The translations under genes and the position numbers were made by a program. A stretch of 64,000 nt of DNA from Zea mays (Eukaryota; Streptophyta; Magnoliopsida; Poales; Poaceae), in assembly GCF_902167145.1 (NCBI RefSeq), contig NC_050097.1, positions 112,501,982 to 112,565,981 on the forward strand. Reading direction: 5' to 3'. Under the pieces are notes generated by a model. It was not told the origin of the DNA. It did not search any database and saw only the letters and a program-made list of their open reading frames with translations. Shown here one piece after another: positions 34,962-46,116 of this stretch (position 1 is its first letter; each line of letters begins with the position of its first letter).

Positions 34962-36505
34962 ATGCCGTCTTCTTCTTCATCCGCTGCGAATACGCCGTTG
35001 GGAGAATCATCGTCCGAAGATACCTTTAGTGATTTGGTGGCGGTGGAGCTGCACCCGGGCCACACGGTGGAATTTGGCGTTTCGAGGATCTCCTCGGTTC
35101 GCGTGCAAGACATACAACAGTTGGGGTATTTTGGGAATGGAGTTGGACGAGTTCCGGGGGTGGACGAGATTCTTTAGCCGGAGGGTGAGATAGTTGTGTT
35201 CGAGGCATTTTTTACTGCCGGCCTTCGGTTACATGTGCATCGCTTTGTGGCGGAGGTGTTGCAGAGGTATGAAGTGCAGATCCATTAGTTGACACCTAAC
35301 ACCGTGGTGGCCCTGGTGAAGTATGTCTGGGCAGTGACTTCGTATGGCGTTTAGCCCTCCGTAGAGGTCTTCGCCAAGAATTATTGTTTGCACTGGCAGA
35401 AGAGAAAAGTTGGAAACAAGATTGCACAGTTTGGGTCGTGCACCTTTACGCCGAGGACTGGGAAGACTTCGGCAGAAGTTGTGGAGCTAGTTCCCTGCGC
35501 CCGCAACAAGTGGGGCAACTGGTATGATTACTGGTTCTATGTGGCGGGATGCAAAGTCGAAGACCTCCAAGGACTCCCGGCGGCCATGATGTGCTCCAAC
35601 TGCTATGTGGCGTTTCCGCCGTTTGAGGTGGCAGAGGATGATAGTGACGAAGGGGTCCTTCGTTGTGCTGCCCGCATGAGTAGCGGGCGCGATTAAGTTG
35701 AGGAATTCATCACTTATGGAGTGTGGCCCTTGGCGTATGGCTGGGCATTGGGCGAAGTATGCCCTCGCCAGATGCCCTCCCTGGGCGACCAGCAAGTGAG
35801 AAGTCCGGCCTTCGCGTTGGATTTGCGTGGCCGGGATCCAGCCGCATTCATGCGTGACGTGGAAGACGAAGCTATGCGGATTGTGGGGCGTTATGTGCCG
35901 AGGACGGAGGCTCTGCGGAGTTGGGATATCCGTGGATCCAACGTTTGCCTGAATAGGGTCTTCGAGTTGAATCGTTTGCCATACGACAGCTATCGCGGGG
36001 ATGACGCTGCCGTGGCTATCGACCGCCGCGGGAAGAAACCCGTGGCTGTGACTGAGGAAGGCCCTTCGCAGGAGGCTGCCATAACCACTAAGAAGAGAAG
36101 ACTATGTACTGCAGTGGGGGGACTGGGGGTCTCTGATAGTTTTGTTGTGGAGTTGATGGGGACTTACACGACCCTCGGGGGAAGGATGTATTAGCCCGAG
36201 CTCCGGGAGTCTTCGGCGCGAATGCTGAAGGTTACCGGGGGTCGATGGCCAAAGAATGTTCTGATCTCCCGCACGGCTGGCGAAGACATATTTATGTCTT
36301 GTATGGCTCGTGAGTTGAATATTTTTCCTTACGGGCGGAATATTGCTGTTGTTGTATCGGCAGTGATGGAAAAGGATCGTCAAGATGCGGTGCGGAAGCG
36401 CCGGACGGTCGTTAGGATCGGTGACCCCTTCCACGAGGAAAAGAAGGCGCGGGGAGGCGCGAAGTCTGCCGCCCCTGGCAGCAGCAAACCACCGCCGGCT
36501 GCGAA
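34962..36505 (+). pseudogene. Antisense gene of element F, exon 1 only (copy 2)
   Basis: The ATG at 34962 opens the same protein as 26800 (MPSSSSSAANTPLGESSSED). Stops are more frequent than in copy 1: after VDEIL (TAG near 35176), a TAG in place of Gln near 35287, TAG near 35353, TAA after SSGRD near 35694 and TAG near 36192. Where copy 1 has TAG for Trp at 27166, this copy reads TGG, and where copy 1 has TAA at 28168 this copy reads TAC, so the two can be compared to infer the ancestral codons. Exon 1 is truncated at about 36505 by a jump to F LTR sequence, so exons 2-5 are missing. Confidence 0.75.
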
Positions 36506-36634
36506 GCTGTTACGAATTGGACCCGTGACGCGCTTCTCCGTGCAGGGCCTGTTACAATGGGCCGAATCCCACGTGGGCCTCTAGGTTGGGTGAGGACGTG
36601 GGATGGGAAGACTTCGTCGTGCGGTGAGGAGGAC
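36505..36634 (-). repeat. Truncated F LTR remnant (probable 5' LTR)
   Basis: It matches F's LTR from about 26218 to 26371 (gctgttac…gcggtgaggagga), lacking one ~26-base internal repeat (taggccttcgttgtaggcctt-like) and about 98 bases at the CCCCAACA end. To its right E's antisense gene resumes at once (NEWFYVKADEKK). It is the likely remainder of the LTR that once closed the right side of F. Confidence 0.75.
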
Positions 36635-37933
36635 TAATGAATGGTTTTACGTGAAGGCTGATGAGAAAAAGAGGGAGAAGCTCATGACCATGGTAATGAG
36701 TCCCCTAAAGCTGAGCTTTGGAATGACTCGACCTTTGTGCAATATGCAGCGAGGGTCCCCCTGCCAATTGGCCGAAGTGGAATTCAGGGTGGTGGCTGAG
36801 CATATTGGCACTAGGGACTTAGTGCAGGAACACTTAGCAAACAGAACTTTTCCAACCTCTAGTGGATGGGGAATGCCGAAGAAGAAGGAATAGGGAAAAA
36901 TTATGAACTTGTACGCCTTCCTTATCGGATGATAGAAACATGGGCCGAATGGTTGGAGCTGATAGAAACAGTGTGCAACGAGATTCTCGGGAACTACACG
37001 AAGAAGGTAGATTAGTTGATGACTGCTGCCTTCGGCACCCGGCCAAAACAAATGTTGAATCATGTAATGGATGCTCTTAACTTTGAGTATCCTGACTATG
37101 AAAGGCTTGATGAAGGGGCCGAAGGAGTCAAAAGAAAAAGGGTTTTCAGCATTCTGAGTAGGCAAGCTATCTGGTCTATCAAGGAAGACCAAGTGACTTT
37201 GAAGAAGATAAAACAATGCTGGAGCTGAAGGTATCGACTCCTAAAAAATGGAAGCATGCCGAAAAAAATCTTTTGAGAAGACGAAGACACAAGATGTGTC
37301 AGAACAGACTGCAAGCCCTTTGTCTTCTGCTGCGGGGGTCTCAAAAATATTGAAGGTAATGACCGAGTCCTTCCCATTCAAACCGTTAAGTCCTTTGGCA
37401 CTGGAACTGACGAGCCTCTTACAGAAAAAGGAAACCTCTTCGGCTATTGATGGGGGAGACGAGAGCCAGAAGAAACAACACATGATGAGTATACTGGAAG
37501 CGATTGAGCAGACCCTGCCCCCAGCTTCGGTAGACAAAGCTGCTAAACCGACTGATGTCGAAGCTACCATTACAGCCAAAGAGGAAAACCTCACAACCAC
37601 TCTGTCCGAAATCGATAAACTTATATCAGATGTGGTTGCGGAGGAGGTGGCTGTAGTAGTTTCAGACAAGGGGAAAAAATTGAAGAAACCTCTTTAGAAG
37701 GAGTGAATTTCGACCTACGGCACTTGGGTGGCCAATAGCTTTCTGAAGAGGACATATCGGAGCTGAAAGAATTTGCAATCTCTTGTGGCTACCAGCCGGG
37801 ATTGATGCTCTTTGGCGGGGTCGACGAGGAAGTCGTGGGATGCATCCTCGACCGTGCCGGTGCTAAAATTATATGCACCCTGTCTAAGAGTGTCGGATTC
37901 CTGAAGCTTGAAAAGGACATCAACTACTATTGG
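36635..37933 (+). pseudogene. Antisense gene of element E, exon 1 continued
   Basis: The protein resumes with NEWFYVKADEKKREKLMT, matching SEWFYVKVDEEKEKLVQ in G. It continues through CNMQRGSPCQLAEVEFRVVA, EHIGTRDLVQEHLANRTFP, CNEILGNYTKK, MTAAFGTRPKQMLNHVMDAL and FEYPDYERLDEGAEG, a Lys/Ala/Thr-rich linker with SKILKVMTESFPF, and MLFGGVDEEVVGCILDRAGA … LSKSVGF. Stops and frameshifts occur near 36892, 37015, 37228 and 37697. At 37934 the LTR of element D interrupts it, and at 44969 it continues toward the exon 1 donor. The region between Transposase_28 and the coiled coil is conserved between E and G, though its function is unknown. Confidence 0.75.
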
Positions 37934-38600
37934 CGTTGGGGGCCTTCGTCTTCCGAAGGTCCTCAAAAACATGATTTAACAATGTTTTCCAAGTGTAACA
38001 TATGAACAGGTACCTTCAGACTCGGGTTAAAAGCATATACGATGTGAAAAGCATGGTCGAGCCGAAGGCTGATGTTGCTCCGAAGCTACGCGCAAGGGAG
38101 CTTTGGCTCAATGGCGGAAAAAGGAACCGACTTAAAGGGGAAAAGGCCATCTAGTCCCCGCTGGGTTGTCCATAAGTCAATAGTAAATATGAAGGGCATG
38201 AATGTAAATTTACACAAGTTGCGTCCTGTGCCTATAAATAGATGAACAGTACCCCCGTACTGTTCACGCTGACTTGTATTCATTTGTGCGTCACGCTTAG
38301 ACTTTTACCTTCTGTCAAGCCGAAGGTACAAATATAATTCAATATTGTTTCTATTTATCTATGTTAATATAAATGAGATACATTAATAATGTCATATAGT
38401 TATTCATGTTATCTCTTATATTTCATATGCTTCTTCTTTCATTAACATATATCACGATCATGAAGGTATGTTCTTCATGACCTTTGTTTGAAGATCATTA
38501 TATCCTAAGGGAAATAATGCTTCAAAGGACGAAGGACTTTTAACCATTAACATTTGTGTTGCCTTCTTAACTCATAGCATTTGAGAACAAGTCCCCAACA
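37934..38600 (+). repeat. 5' LTR of element D
   Basis: It begins CGTTGGGGGCC (expected TGTTGGGGG, first base changed) and ends GTCCCCAACA at 38600. It holds the TATA-like cctataaatagatg near 38230. The PBS-like site follows directly. Confidence 0.8.
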
Positions 38601-38617
38601 TTGGTGCCCACCTCCGG
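38601..38617 (+). other. Primer-binding-site-like sequence of element D
   Basis: TTGGTGCCCACCTCCGG follows the LTR end directly; G has TTGGCGCCCACCTCCGG in the same place. Conservation across the two elements supports a PBS; tRNA not assigned. Confidence 0.65.
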
Positions 38618-38658
38618 TGAACTCATTCGACCACCTTCGGCAAGCTCTGACCTTCGTC

Positions 38659-40186
38659 ATGCCGCCGAAGAAAGCTTCAGGGCTAGGGGCTGCTGCACTG
38701 CAGCCGCTGGACACAAATCAGGATACTCTCTCTCCGAGAGGCTCGAAGCCAGAAGAGAAAGGCCACCAGTCCAACACTCCAGGAGGAGGAGTTGGACCAA
38801 GAGATCAGGGACATGGAAATCATCCATCAACAAGTGCAAAGGAAAAAGGAGAAGATGGTTCGACTGACCGATCTTCAAAGGAAGATCGATGAAGCTACTA
38901 AGGAAGTGCGTCAACTCGCTCAAGATGACCAAGACCGAAGGCCCCAACACAGGGAGCTTCGTCAAGAGGGCCTATTCAACGAAGATGGATGGTATGATGA
39001 TTTTAGTCATGATACCTTTACTTTTGATGATGCTTCTCCCTTGGCAGCAGAAATGCAGGCTACCCCATGGCCCCCATCATACAAGCTACCTTAGCTCCCC
39101 ATGTACGATGGGCACTCAGATCCAAAGCAGTTTCTGATGAGCTACGAAGCAACTATATCTTCGTACGGGGGCAATACCGCAGTCATGGCGAAGTCCTTTG
39201 TCATGGCAGTCCGGAACGTAGCCCAGACATGGTATTCTTCTCTTCGGCCAGGGACAGTCATGTCATGGCAGAAGCTCAAGGACATGCTGGTTACCAGTTT
39301 CCAAGGCTTTCAAACGAAGACAGTCACAGCTCAGGCCCTGTTCCAGTACACGCAAGACCATGAGGAATACCTTCAGGCGTATGTCCGAAGGTTCTTGTGA
39401 TTGAGGGCACAAGCGCCCACAGTGCCCAATGAAATTGTCATTGAGGCCATGATTAAGGGTCTTCGGCCAGGACCTACGGCTCAGTACTTCGCCAGGAAGC
39501 CCCCACAAACTCTGGAGAAGCTGCTTCAGAAGATGGATGAATACATCCAGGCTGACAACGACTTCCGCCAAAGAAGGGAGGAAGCTTACAGATTCTCGGA
39601 AATGACAAGGGGCTTCGGAGGAAGAATCCACCCGAGGCATGTCAGGTCAATCCATAACTTCAGTCAGAATGACGACAAAGGAAGCCAGCTCTAGAGGCCA
39701 CATTACACCTCACAATCTTCGGGGCAACAACAAAGCTCTTTCAAGCCACCAGCTCCAAGGGGCAGAGGCGCCAGGGGCTTCGGAGGAAGATATGGCGATC
39801 AGCCCAGGAAGATCTATTGCTTATTCTGTGGTGAGGGCAAGGGCCATACTACAAGAATGTGCCAAATCACCATTATAAAGCAAAAGGAGATCGCAGAAGC
39901 CGAAGCTCGGCAGAATCATTCGAAGCAGGTCTTGCACACTACTTCGTGCCATTCTCCCTACATACCAGAATATGTGGGCAATCATCCTACAACTTATGTT
40001 GCTTCGGCTAGCCATTCATAGGCTTCCTGGCCACATCCCCCACTGCCACCACCATTGCAACCTACCTATTCCCGAAGCCAGCAACCGGAAGGGCGCCAGC
40101 ACTCTCAACAGCAACGTGAACTCAGGGAGGAATCCAAAGCTCGCACAGTCAACAGTACTATGCCAGAATCAAATCACATCTATTGA
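38659..40186 (+). pseudogene. gag: Gag of element D (Zeon-like), decayed
   Basis: The ATG at 38659 (MPPKKASGLGAAALQPLDTN) opens one frame. A frameshift near 38785 leads into EEELDQEIRDMEIIHQQVQ, a coiled-coil-like stretch. The capsid core follows: MYDGHSDPKQFLMSYEATIS, NVAQTWYSSLRPGTVMSWQK, KGLRPGPTAQYFARKPP. A CCHC-like knuckle CLFCGEGKGHTTRMC lies near 39825. In-frame stops at 39092 (TAG), 39398 (TGA where Arg is expected), 39692 (TAG) and 40018 (TAG) fit C-to-T changes. A TGA at 40184 ends it; no protease or RT follows. It would form particles and package RNA. G in the same window lacks this gene. Confidence 0.85.
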
Positions 40187-40339
40187 GCGATATCCTACCC
40201 CTGAAATACTTTTACGTTCTATGTCATTTTGTTTTTCAATAAGGAACAAGCAATGTAAATCTAGTTTTAATTCCTTGAAATAATTTTGCTTCTATCAGAA
40301 TGAAATATATCTTCTTCACAGACTTACGAAGCTCAAAAA
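40187..40339. other. Short gap after D gag; no pol
   Basis: Non-coding text between the gag stop and the tandem repeats. The whole pol region expected here in an autonomous relative is absent. Confidence 0.6.
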
Positions 40340-40720
40340 TTGCCGAAGCTCAAAAGTCGTTCTTAAGGGAATGCAGAGCTAAAAATTGCCGAAACTACAA
40401 AAAAGTCGTTCCTAAGGGAGCGCAGCGTAAGTTTTGCCGAAGCTACAAAAAAGTCATTCCTAAGGGAGCGCAGTGTAAGTTTTCTGCTCAAAAGTCGTTC
40501 CAAAGGGAATGCAGAGCCAAATACCGCCGAAATATAAGGCGAAGAAGTTCAAAAGTCGTTCCTAAGGGGATGCAGAACTTATACCACCGAAATAGAAGGC
40601 GAAGAAGTTCAAAAGAAGTTCCTAAGGGGATGCAGAACATACACAGAAAAATAAGTGGTGAAGCCGAAAAATAAACGGCAAAGAGATTTCAGTAGTTCCT
40701 AAGGGAATGCAGAGATTGTG
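40340..40720. repeat. Tandem repeats of ~55-65 bp in element D
   Basis: The core aaagtcgttcctaagggaatgcag recurs near 40350, 40405, 40450, 40490, 40550, 40610 and 40695, separated by variable 'gccgaagctac' or 'aaatagaaggcgaag' text. The same core on the opposite strand forms the arrays in G (50570-50910) and E (59262-59530). It lies between gag and the 3' end of the antisense gene. Confidence 0.85.
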
Positions 40721-41210
40721 TTCCAGTGTGGGAGTGTGAGTGTGTGCCTTCGGCATGAACATCATTTTGCATCATATCATCACATCATTCCGCATAACAT
40801 CACATCATACATCATATCGCATCAATGGCATGAATCGAATACGAAGTCGACCTTCGGAGAATACTTCGTAAAAATGAAAATGTGATAAGGCACACAACAA
40901 GCTTGAGAAATACAGCTTCATCAGCCCTGTTACAAAAGAAGGGATCCCTTGTTTACGAAGTTTGGATATTTTTACGAGGCATGGATTTTTTCTTCACGAC
41001 GCATGAAAAGAAGGGAAGGTGTTTTTTCGCCGAAGGCTCAAAACGATATGTATGAAAGTTTCATGCATCGTAAAGAAATAAATTACCATAATTTACATAT
41101 TCGATCCAAAGTTACACACATCAAATATTACACCTTCGTTATAATAAAAGCACAATGTCCATTCTAGTGTCTCTTACATTGACCATTTAAAAATGTTTTT
41201 ACAATAAGTG
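40721..41210. other. AT-rich non-coding spacer in element D
   Basis: No gene was seen. It contains catcacatcat-type short repeats (40770-40820) and a frame (41161-40949) without recognisable motifs. It separates the tandem repeats from the stop of the antisense gene at 41211. Confidence 0.5.
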
Positions 41211-44066
41211 CTAGTCTTCTTTCAGGATTTTCTTTGCAACTTCATTAAGCAATTTATTGACGACTTCGTCAACAATAGATTCAGCTATATTAATGATCTC
41301 CAGTGCTTCCTTCGTTTCTGGATCGGCTAGGGGATCGAACAGTTCTGGTGGCGGAGATAATTCTGCTGTAGGAAAAATTAATTAGTACGAAGCCATAAAA
41401 ATGCCAAAGCTGAATATTACAAAATATTACCTATACGTTTTTCGCACTCTGCAGCTTCTTCAGCTTGTCTCGCTTCTATCCGGGCGTCATGGGTGTATTT
41501 TTCACTTTTCTTTATAATTTCATGAGCCATCTTTCGGCCACCATTTACCCAGACATCATTATAGGATTTTCCACCCATCAAGGTTGCTTCAGCTGAAGGA
41601 TCCTTCGTGTCGTCTGCGGAGAAGGCAGCTTCGGCTTGGGCCATGGTTTTGATATGATCACATCCTACCTTCTCCAAGATAGCTGAAATCCCCCGTGCAC
41701 CGGAAAATGCATAGACATCCCCGCGATCACTTAAAATTTCTTCGAAGCTCTCGGCCTCCCCACTTATCCATTCAATAACGCCTTCGGGGTCACCTCGTAT
41801 AAAGTTTTCTTCGGTAGAGTAGGCGCCCACGTTGGCGAAACTGGTTTTATTTTCTTCACACAATCCAAGGATTTTTCAAAGCATCTTTCCTTGGATGTGC
41901 GAAGCTCTTCAACGTTTTTCTCTAAATGATTTTTCCAATATTCGCTGATTTCTCGGTTAGCTTCTGCGAGCGTGCATTTTTCTTTAGCTTCGGCAAGCTG
42001 CCTCCGAAGGTCTTCAATTTCAATCTTTTGGGCTTCGGCCTGGGCTTTGAAGCTAGCTTCATCTTCTTTGACTTTGTTAACCAGAGAGAATAAGATTTTG
42101 TCTTTTTCAAGACCTTTGTTTCTCAGTTTAATTACCTCTGAACGAAGGTTGTTCAGGGCCATTGTATAGCCTTCGTCCTCTATATGTTTCTGTGCCCTAA
42201 GGGCATTTTACTAAGAATCAAGCCCTGCAAGTGGAGGAAAGAATAAATATGAAAAATGAAAAACCTCATTTTCAAATTTATAAGTAGTTTGTATACCTTT
42301 ATGCTATTGTATGCTAAGCTATCAGCAAGTTCGTCCTTCGATAAAATTGAAAGACTATCTTCCAGCTTCGGGAATCCGATGCTTTTACCTATCTCCTAGC
42401 ACACGGATATTTCTTTGTTATCCGGGAGACAGTATAAAAAATCTTCTTCGCCGCTACCATTAAACACTAACGCCCCCTTGAGATATTTCAATTTTTGGGC
42501 ATAGTGTTGTGCTTCTAGCCTTTCTTCTTGGGATAGTTCTTTTCCCGAAGCATGGCGAATGATATAGTCAATGTCTTTATCCAAAGCTTCGGGAGCAGAA
42601 GATTCGATCTTTTCAAATGCAATTTGTTCTGTCGTCTTTTCTTCAGATGCGGCAGGCATTGTTGCGATAGGCACTGAAGGCCTAGCTCCGATTTCAGCTT
42701 GAATTTGCGTAGCTTCGCTTTCAGCTTGAACTTGTGCAGCTTCGGCTTGCCTAGTTTCGGTTTCGGCCTGCGATTTAGTTTCGGTTGGAACGACTTTCTT
42801 TACAAGAGCAGGACTCAAGACTTTCGTTGTTTCCAACACAACATCCAACACGTTTGCCATTCTTCTCCTCTTAGGAGTGGCAGCAGAAGTCTTTTGTATC
42901 TTTGGCAGATCTGGCTATGTCGGAAGGCTTAGAATCTTTGGTGTCTTTGTTATCTCGTCAATCTTTGGCTCTTTAGCCTTTTTAGCCTTATCTTTGGCTG
43001 GCTCTGCTATATGCATCTTCGGCATTACAGCTGGTTCTTTAGCGCCATGTACAGTCGAAGCAGTTTGTATTGTTTTGGTCGCTGAAGAGGACCCTGCGCC
43101 AAACTCAGGTACCACGATCGGTTCAATATAACGCGGCTGGTGGGTAAGAACCTTCAACTTTTTGCCCTTCGGCATAGGCTCAACTGGGGTGGCCGAAGTA
43201 GCAACTTTCCTCCTTTTCCCCTATCCTGCAACGGATAGCGGTAGTCGGGGTATATGAAGCCAATGGCATCAAAAACCCTGTTCAGTCTTTTCTTTCCCCA
43301 TCTTTCGAAGGCTGCGGATAGAGCATTATCTTCGGCCTTGGAATAAGCCCCAAGCAATTCATCACTTGTAGCTTCGATACACTTCAGCCAGTCGTCGTTG
43401 GGTTCATCAAACTTCTCCCTGAATCTGAAGGTATACTTCAGTCGAACCAAACCTTCTTTACCCATGGCCTTCATCTCATATAGAAGTTCGTGCATACTGT
43501 AGAAGCACTTCGCGCTTGGCTCTAGCCCTTGACTCCTTACTGCCCATACAAAAATCCCCATTCTTATTATGGCTTCAGGGATGATTCGATGAAGGAAGAT
43601 TTGGTAGGTCTTTAGCACTTCAACTACAAACTTGCTCAAAGGGAACCGAAGTCCAGCCTTGAAGAAGCTTCGGTAAATCACAACTTTTCTCCTCAGGGGC
43701 AGGGACGTTGTTGTCTCCGCCAGCCCTCACAATAGATATATCCCGAAGATACCTTCCTCTCATGTTCTCAAGATGACCCTGTTTGATGGTCGATTTTTCG
43801 AAGATTGAATGACTTGGCCGTCAGGGCCGATCCTCAAAATCTTCATCCCCACTTTCCGCATCATAGCTATCGTTGTCACCAGTATCTTCAGACAAACCTT
43901 CCAGTATCTCTTTGGTAATTTTCTCTGTGTTTGTTTTTGCCATCGATTCAACAAATCCAACAACATAAGGATCCACAGACTTCTTCTCCTCAAATAGCTT
44001 TGCTTTCTCGGTCAGCTTCGTTTCCGCAACAACCTTCTTTTCCTAAGACATCTTTTCTCCAGACAT
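41211..44066 (-). pseudogene. Antisense gene of element D: three exons, Transposase_28-like
   Basis: The minus-strand ATG at 44066 (MSGEKMS) opens exon 1, which runs to 42297. It has an acidic N-terminal part, then FFKAGLRFPLSKFVVEVLK and IIPEAIIRMGIFVWAVRSQG (Transposase_28-like), YPDYRYPL, a Gln/Ala/Glu-rich linker and EIGKSIGFPKL. An intron (42296-42225, 72 bases, GTATAC…TTGCAG) lies just before LILSKM, the same place as in E and G. Exon 2 (42224-41431) is coiled coil followed by FEEILSDRGDVYAFSGARGI. A second intron is 41430-41366 (65 bases). Exon 3 (41365-41211) ends NEVAKKILKED-stop. Stops after MSGEKMS and in FEDRP, and frameshifts near 43690, 43200 and in exon 2, disable it. It is antisense to D's gag. 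Confidence 0.75.
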
Positions 44067-44200
44067 GGTGAAAACGCGTTTTTAAATCGAAGTTCAGAGA
44101 GCTTGAAAATCTAGCAAGCGCTAGTGAGCAAGAGCTAAAAGATTGAGAAAATAATGCAAATGGCACAAGCAGCGTATGAAATGCAGCTGGTGTGAGTTCC

Positions 44201-44209
44201 TATTTATAC
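44201..44209 (-). promoter_or_regulatory. TATA box of element D antisense gene
   Basis: The minus strand reads CGTATAAATAGG, ~135 bases before the ATG at 44066 and ~90 bases inside the 3' LTR edge. It occupies the same relative position as the TATA boxes of E, F and G. Confidence 0.6.
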
Positions 44210-44293
44210 GCCAAGCACGCTGCAAATTGGACGGCCCCGTTTGTCATTGACTGTTGCTATTCTAGCAAAGGGAAGGTGTTTTTTCGGACCTTC

Positions 44294-44968
44294 GGCTTAA
44301 GGCCTTCGTCCATGTCTTCTGAAGGTCCTTAAAACATGATTTAACAATGTTTTCCAAGTGTAACATATGAACAGGTACCTTCGGACTCGGGTTGAAAGCA
44401 TATACGATGTGAAAAGCATGGTCGAGACGAAGGCTGATGTTGCACCAAAGCTACGCGCAAGGGAGCTTCGGCTCAATGGTGGAAAAAGGAACCGACTTAA
44501 AGGGGAAAAGGCCATCTAGTCCCCACTGGGTTGTCCATAAGTCAATAGTAAATATGAAGGGAATGAATGTAAATTTACACAGGCTGCGTCCTGTGCCTAT
44601 AAATAGATGAACAGTACCCCCGTACTGTTCACGCTGACTTGTATTCATTCGTGCCTCACACTTGGACTTTTACCTTCTATCAAGCCGAAGGTACAAATGT
44701 AATTCAATATTGTTTCTGTTTATCTATGTTAATATAAATGAGATACATTAATAATGTCATATGGTTATTCATGTTGTCTCTTATATTTCATATGCTTCTT
44801 CTTTCATTAACATATATCACGATCATGAAGGTATGTCCTTCATGACCTTCGTCTGAAGATCATTATATCCTAAGAGAAATAATGCTTCGAAGGACGAAGG
44901 ACTTTTAACCATTAACATTTGTGTTGCCTTGTTCTTAACTCATAGCATTTGAGAACAAGTCCTCAATA
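44294..44968 (+). repeat. 3' LTR of element D
   Basis: Aligns to 37934-38600 over its full length; both ends are slightly eroded (GGCTTAAGGCC start, CCTCAATA end instead of CCCCAACA). Followed by the right TSD ATAGG. Confidence 0.8.
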
Positions 44969-45901
44969 ATAGGCAACTTGTTTTATTCTAGCTTCAAAGT
45001 AAGAACCTTTTTACAAGTTACCACTGATATGTCTGTATTAGCTTAAGTATTCTAATTTTGAGTATCTTTTTACAGAGCTTGTTACTAAGCAAAGCTTTAA
45101 AAATGCAACAAGATGATGAAGATAGGAAGAACGAAGTTATTGTCAAGGGTTTGGAGGATAAAATCAAAAAACTTGAGGATTCTTTAAAAGAAAAAGATGG
45201 GTTGCTGCGCTCAGCCGAACGATCCCTTGCCGAAAAGCAAGTTTAGAATAAGAAACTGGGCAAAGAGCTGGTGGATCCTCATACACTTTTGGAAGAAACC
45301 TCCAGCCGATTCAACCATGAATCTGAAGCTTTGGAAATGACACTTAAGGTTGAAGATGAGAAGAACACGAAGCTTAGTGAAGCGCTGAGAGCTCTTAAGG
45401 AGAGATGCTTTAACTTTGCAAGCCAATGCACCGCTCGATTGAAAAGCATATTCAATTCAGTTGGAGCTGCATCTGAAGAAGCTAGCTTCTCTGCCAAAGA
45501 TATCCTCGGGGCTCTCGAATGCGTTGAGAAAGAGGTTGACGTCCTCGATGAAGTCATAACCGGCCATGGAGACTTTTGTGCGCTGGTGGCTTCTCGTTGT
45601 ACGGTCACCGCTTTCATAAAAGTCGGGTGTAATCACGCAAGGGCTATCAACAGGCCAAACTTCAGCCTTTCATCATCGGACCTGGTTGATGTTCCAGCCG
45701 AAGCCCGAAGCATAGGGAACAGATTCATCACTCAAATCTGGGCTAAGGGTGGACGCGAGTTGGCTGGAAACGAATCCCGGAACCTCCTTAACAAAGTTTA
45801 GCTCTTTACCTTTATTCTTTTACCTTAAATTTTTCCTTACCAGATTTCTGATTACCCTATTCCTCGCCATTCTCTAGGGTGATGGCGCCGAAGGTCAATG
45901 A
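44969..45901 (+). pseudogene. Antisense gene of element E, exons 1 (end), 2 and 3
   Basis: After D, exon 1 ends GNLFYSSFK at 44998. An intron (44999-45075, 77 bases, GTAAGA…TACAG) leads to exon 2 (45076-45795, 240 codons, phase 0): SLLLSKALKMQQDDEDRKNE, a coiled coil with one stop (TAG near 45244), then ERCFNFASQCTARLKSIFNS, VITGHGDFCALVASRCTVTA and RSIGNRFITQIWAKGGREL. The second intron (45796-45877) has a degraded donor GTTTAG and acceptor TCTCTAG; exon 3 would end at a TGA at 45901. Intron 1 lies exactly where D and G have theirs. The GHGDFCALVASR block is conserved between E and G. Confidence 0.75.
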
Positions 45902-46116
45902 ACCGAAGCTAAATCTGAAGCTTTGAAGTAGTCTTTGTAGGATTCCCCTTGATTTCTGTAAAAACACTCTAGAAATTCTTTAGCGCAAGGAATGTAATAT
46001 TTTGACGAAGGATTGTAATTGAAATGCGAATAGAATTATAAATATTTGTGAATATTTTGTGATGCTTTTTTACCTTGCATTTGTGTGCCTGCTGCTTTGT
46101 TATGGACGAAACCATC

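Larger units (their letters stand above)
33283..36508. repeat. Direct duplication of 25122-~28330 (E promoter + E gene start + F LTR + F gene start)
   Basis: From 33283 (aaataccttccctgag) the sequence repeats 25122 onward with an offset of 8159-8162 bases, including E's TATA box, E's gene start, the F LTR and F's exon 1. The match ends near 36505 inside F's exon 1 (ccgccggctgcgaagc), where the text switches to F LTR sequence through a short shared 'aagc'. Left junction: F RNase H coding sequence joined directly to E promoter sequence. The copies differ by about 4-5 percent in the LTR, so the duplication is not recent. Confidence 0.85.
37934..44968 (+). mobile_element. Element D: Zeon-like non-autonomous gypsy element (gag, no pol)
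   Basis: A 7.03 kb element on the plus strand: 5' LTR 37934-38600, PBS-like site 38601-38617, gag 38659-40186, tandem repeats 40340-40720, antisense gene 44066-41211 (minus strand) and 3' LTR 44294-44968. It is flanked by ATTGG (37929-37933) and ATAGG (44969-44973), a 5 bp TSD with one mismatch. No protease, RT, RNase H or integrase is present. Size, LTR length and the gag-only content match maize Zeon-1 as I remember it. It inserted into E's antisense gene in the opposite orientation to E. The LTRs differ at about 29 of ~660 compared positions (hand count). Confidence 0.85.
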
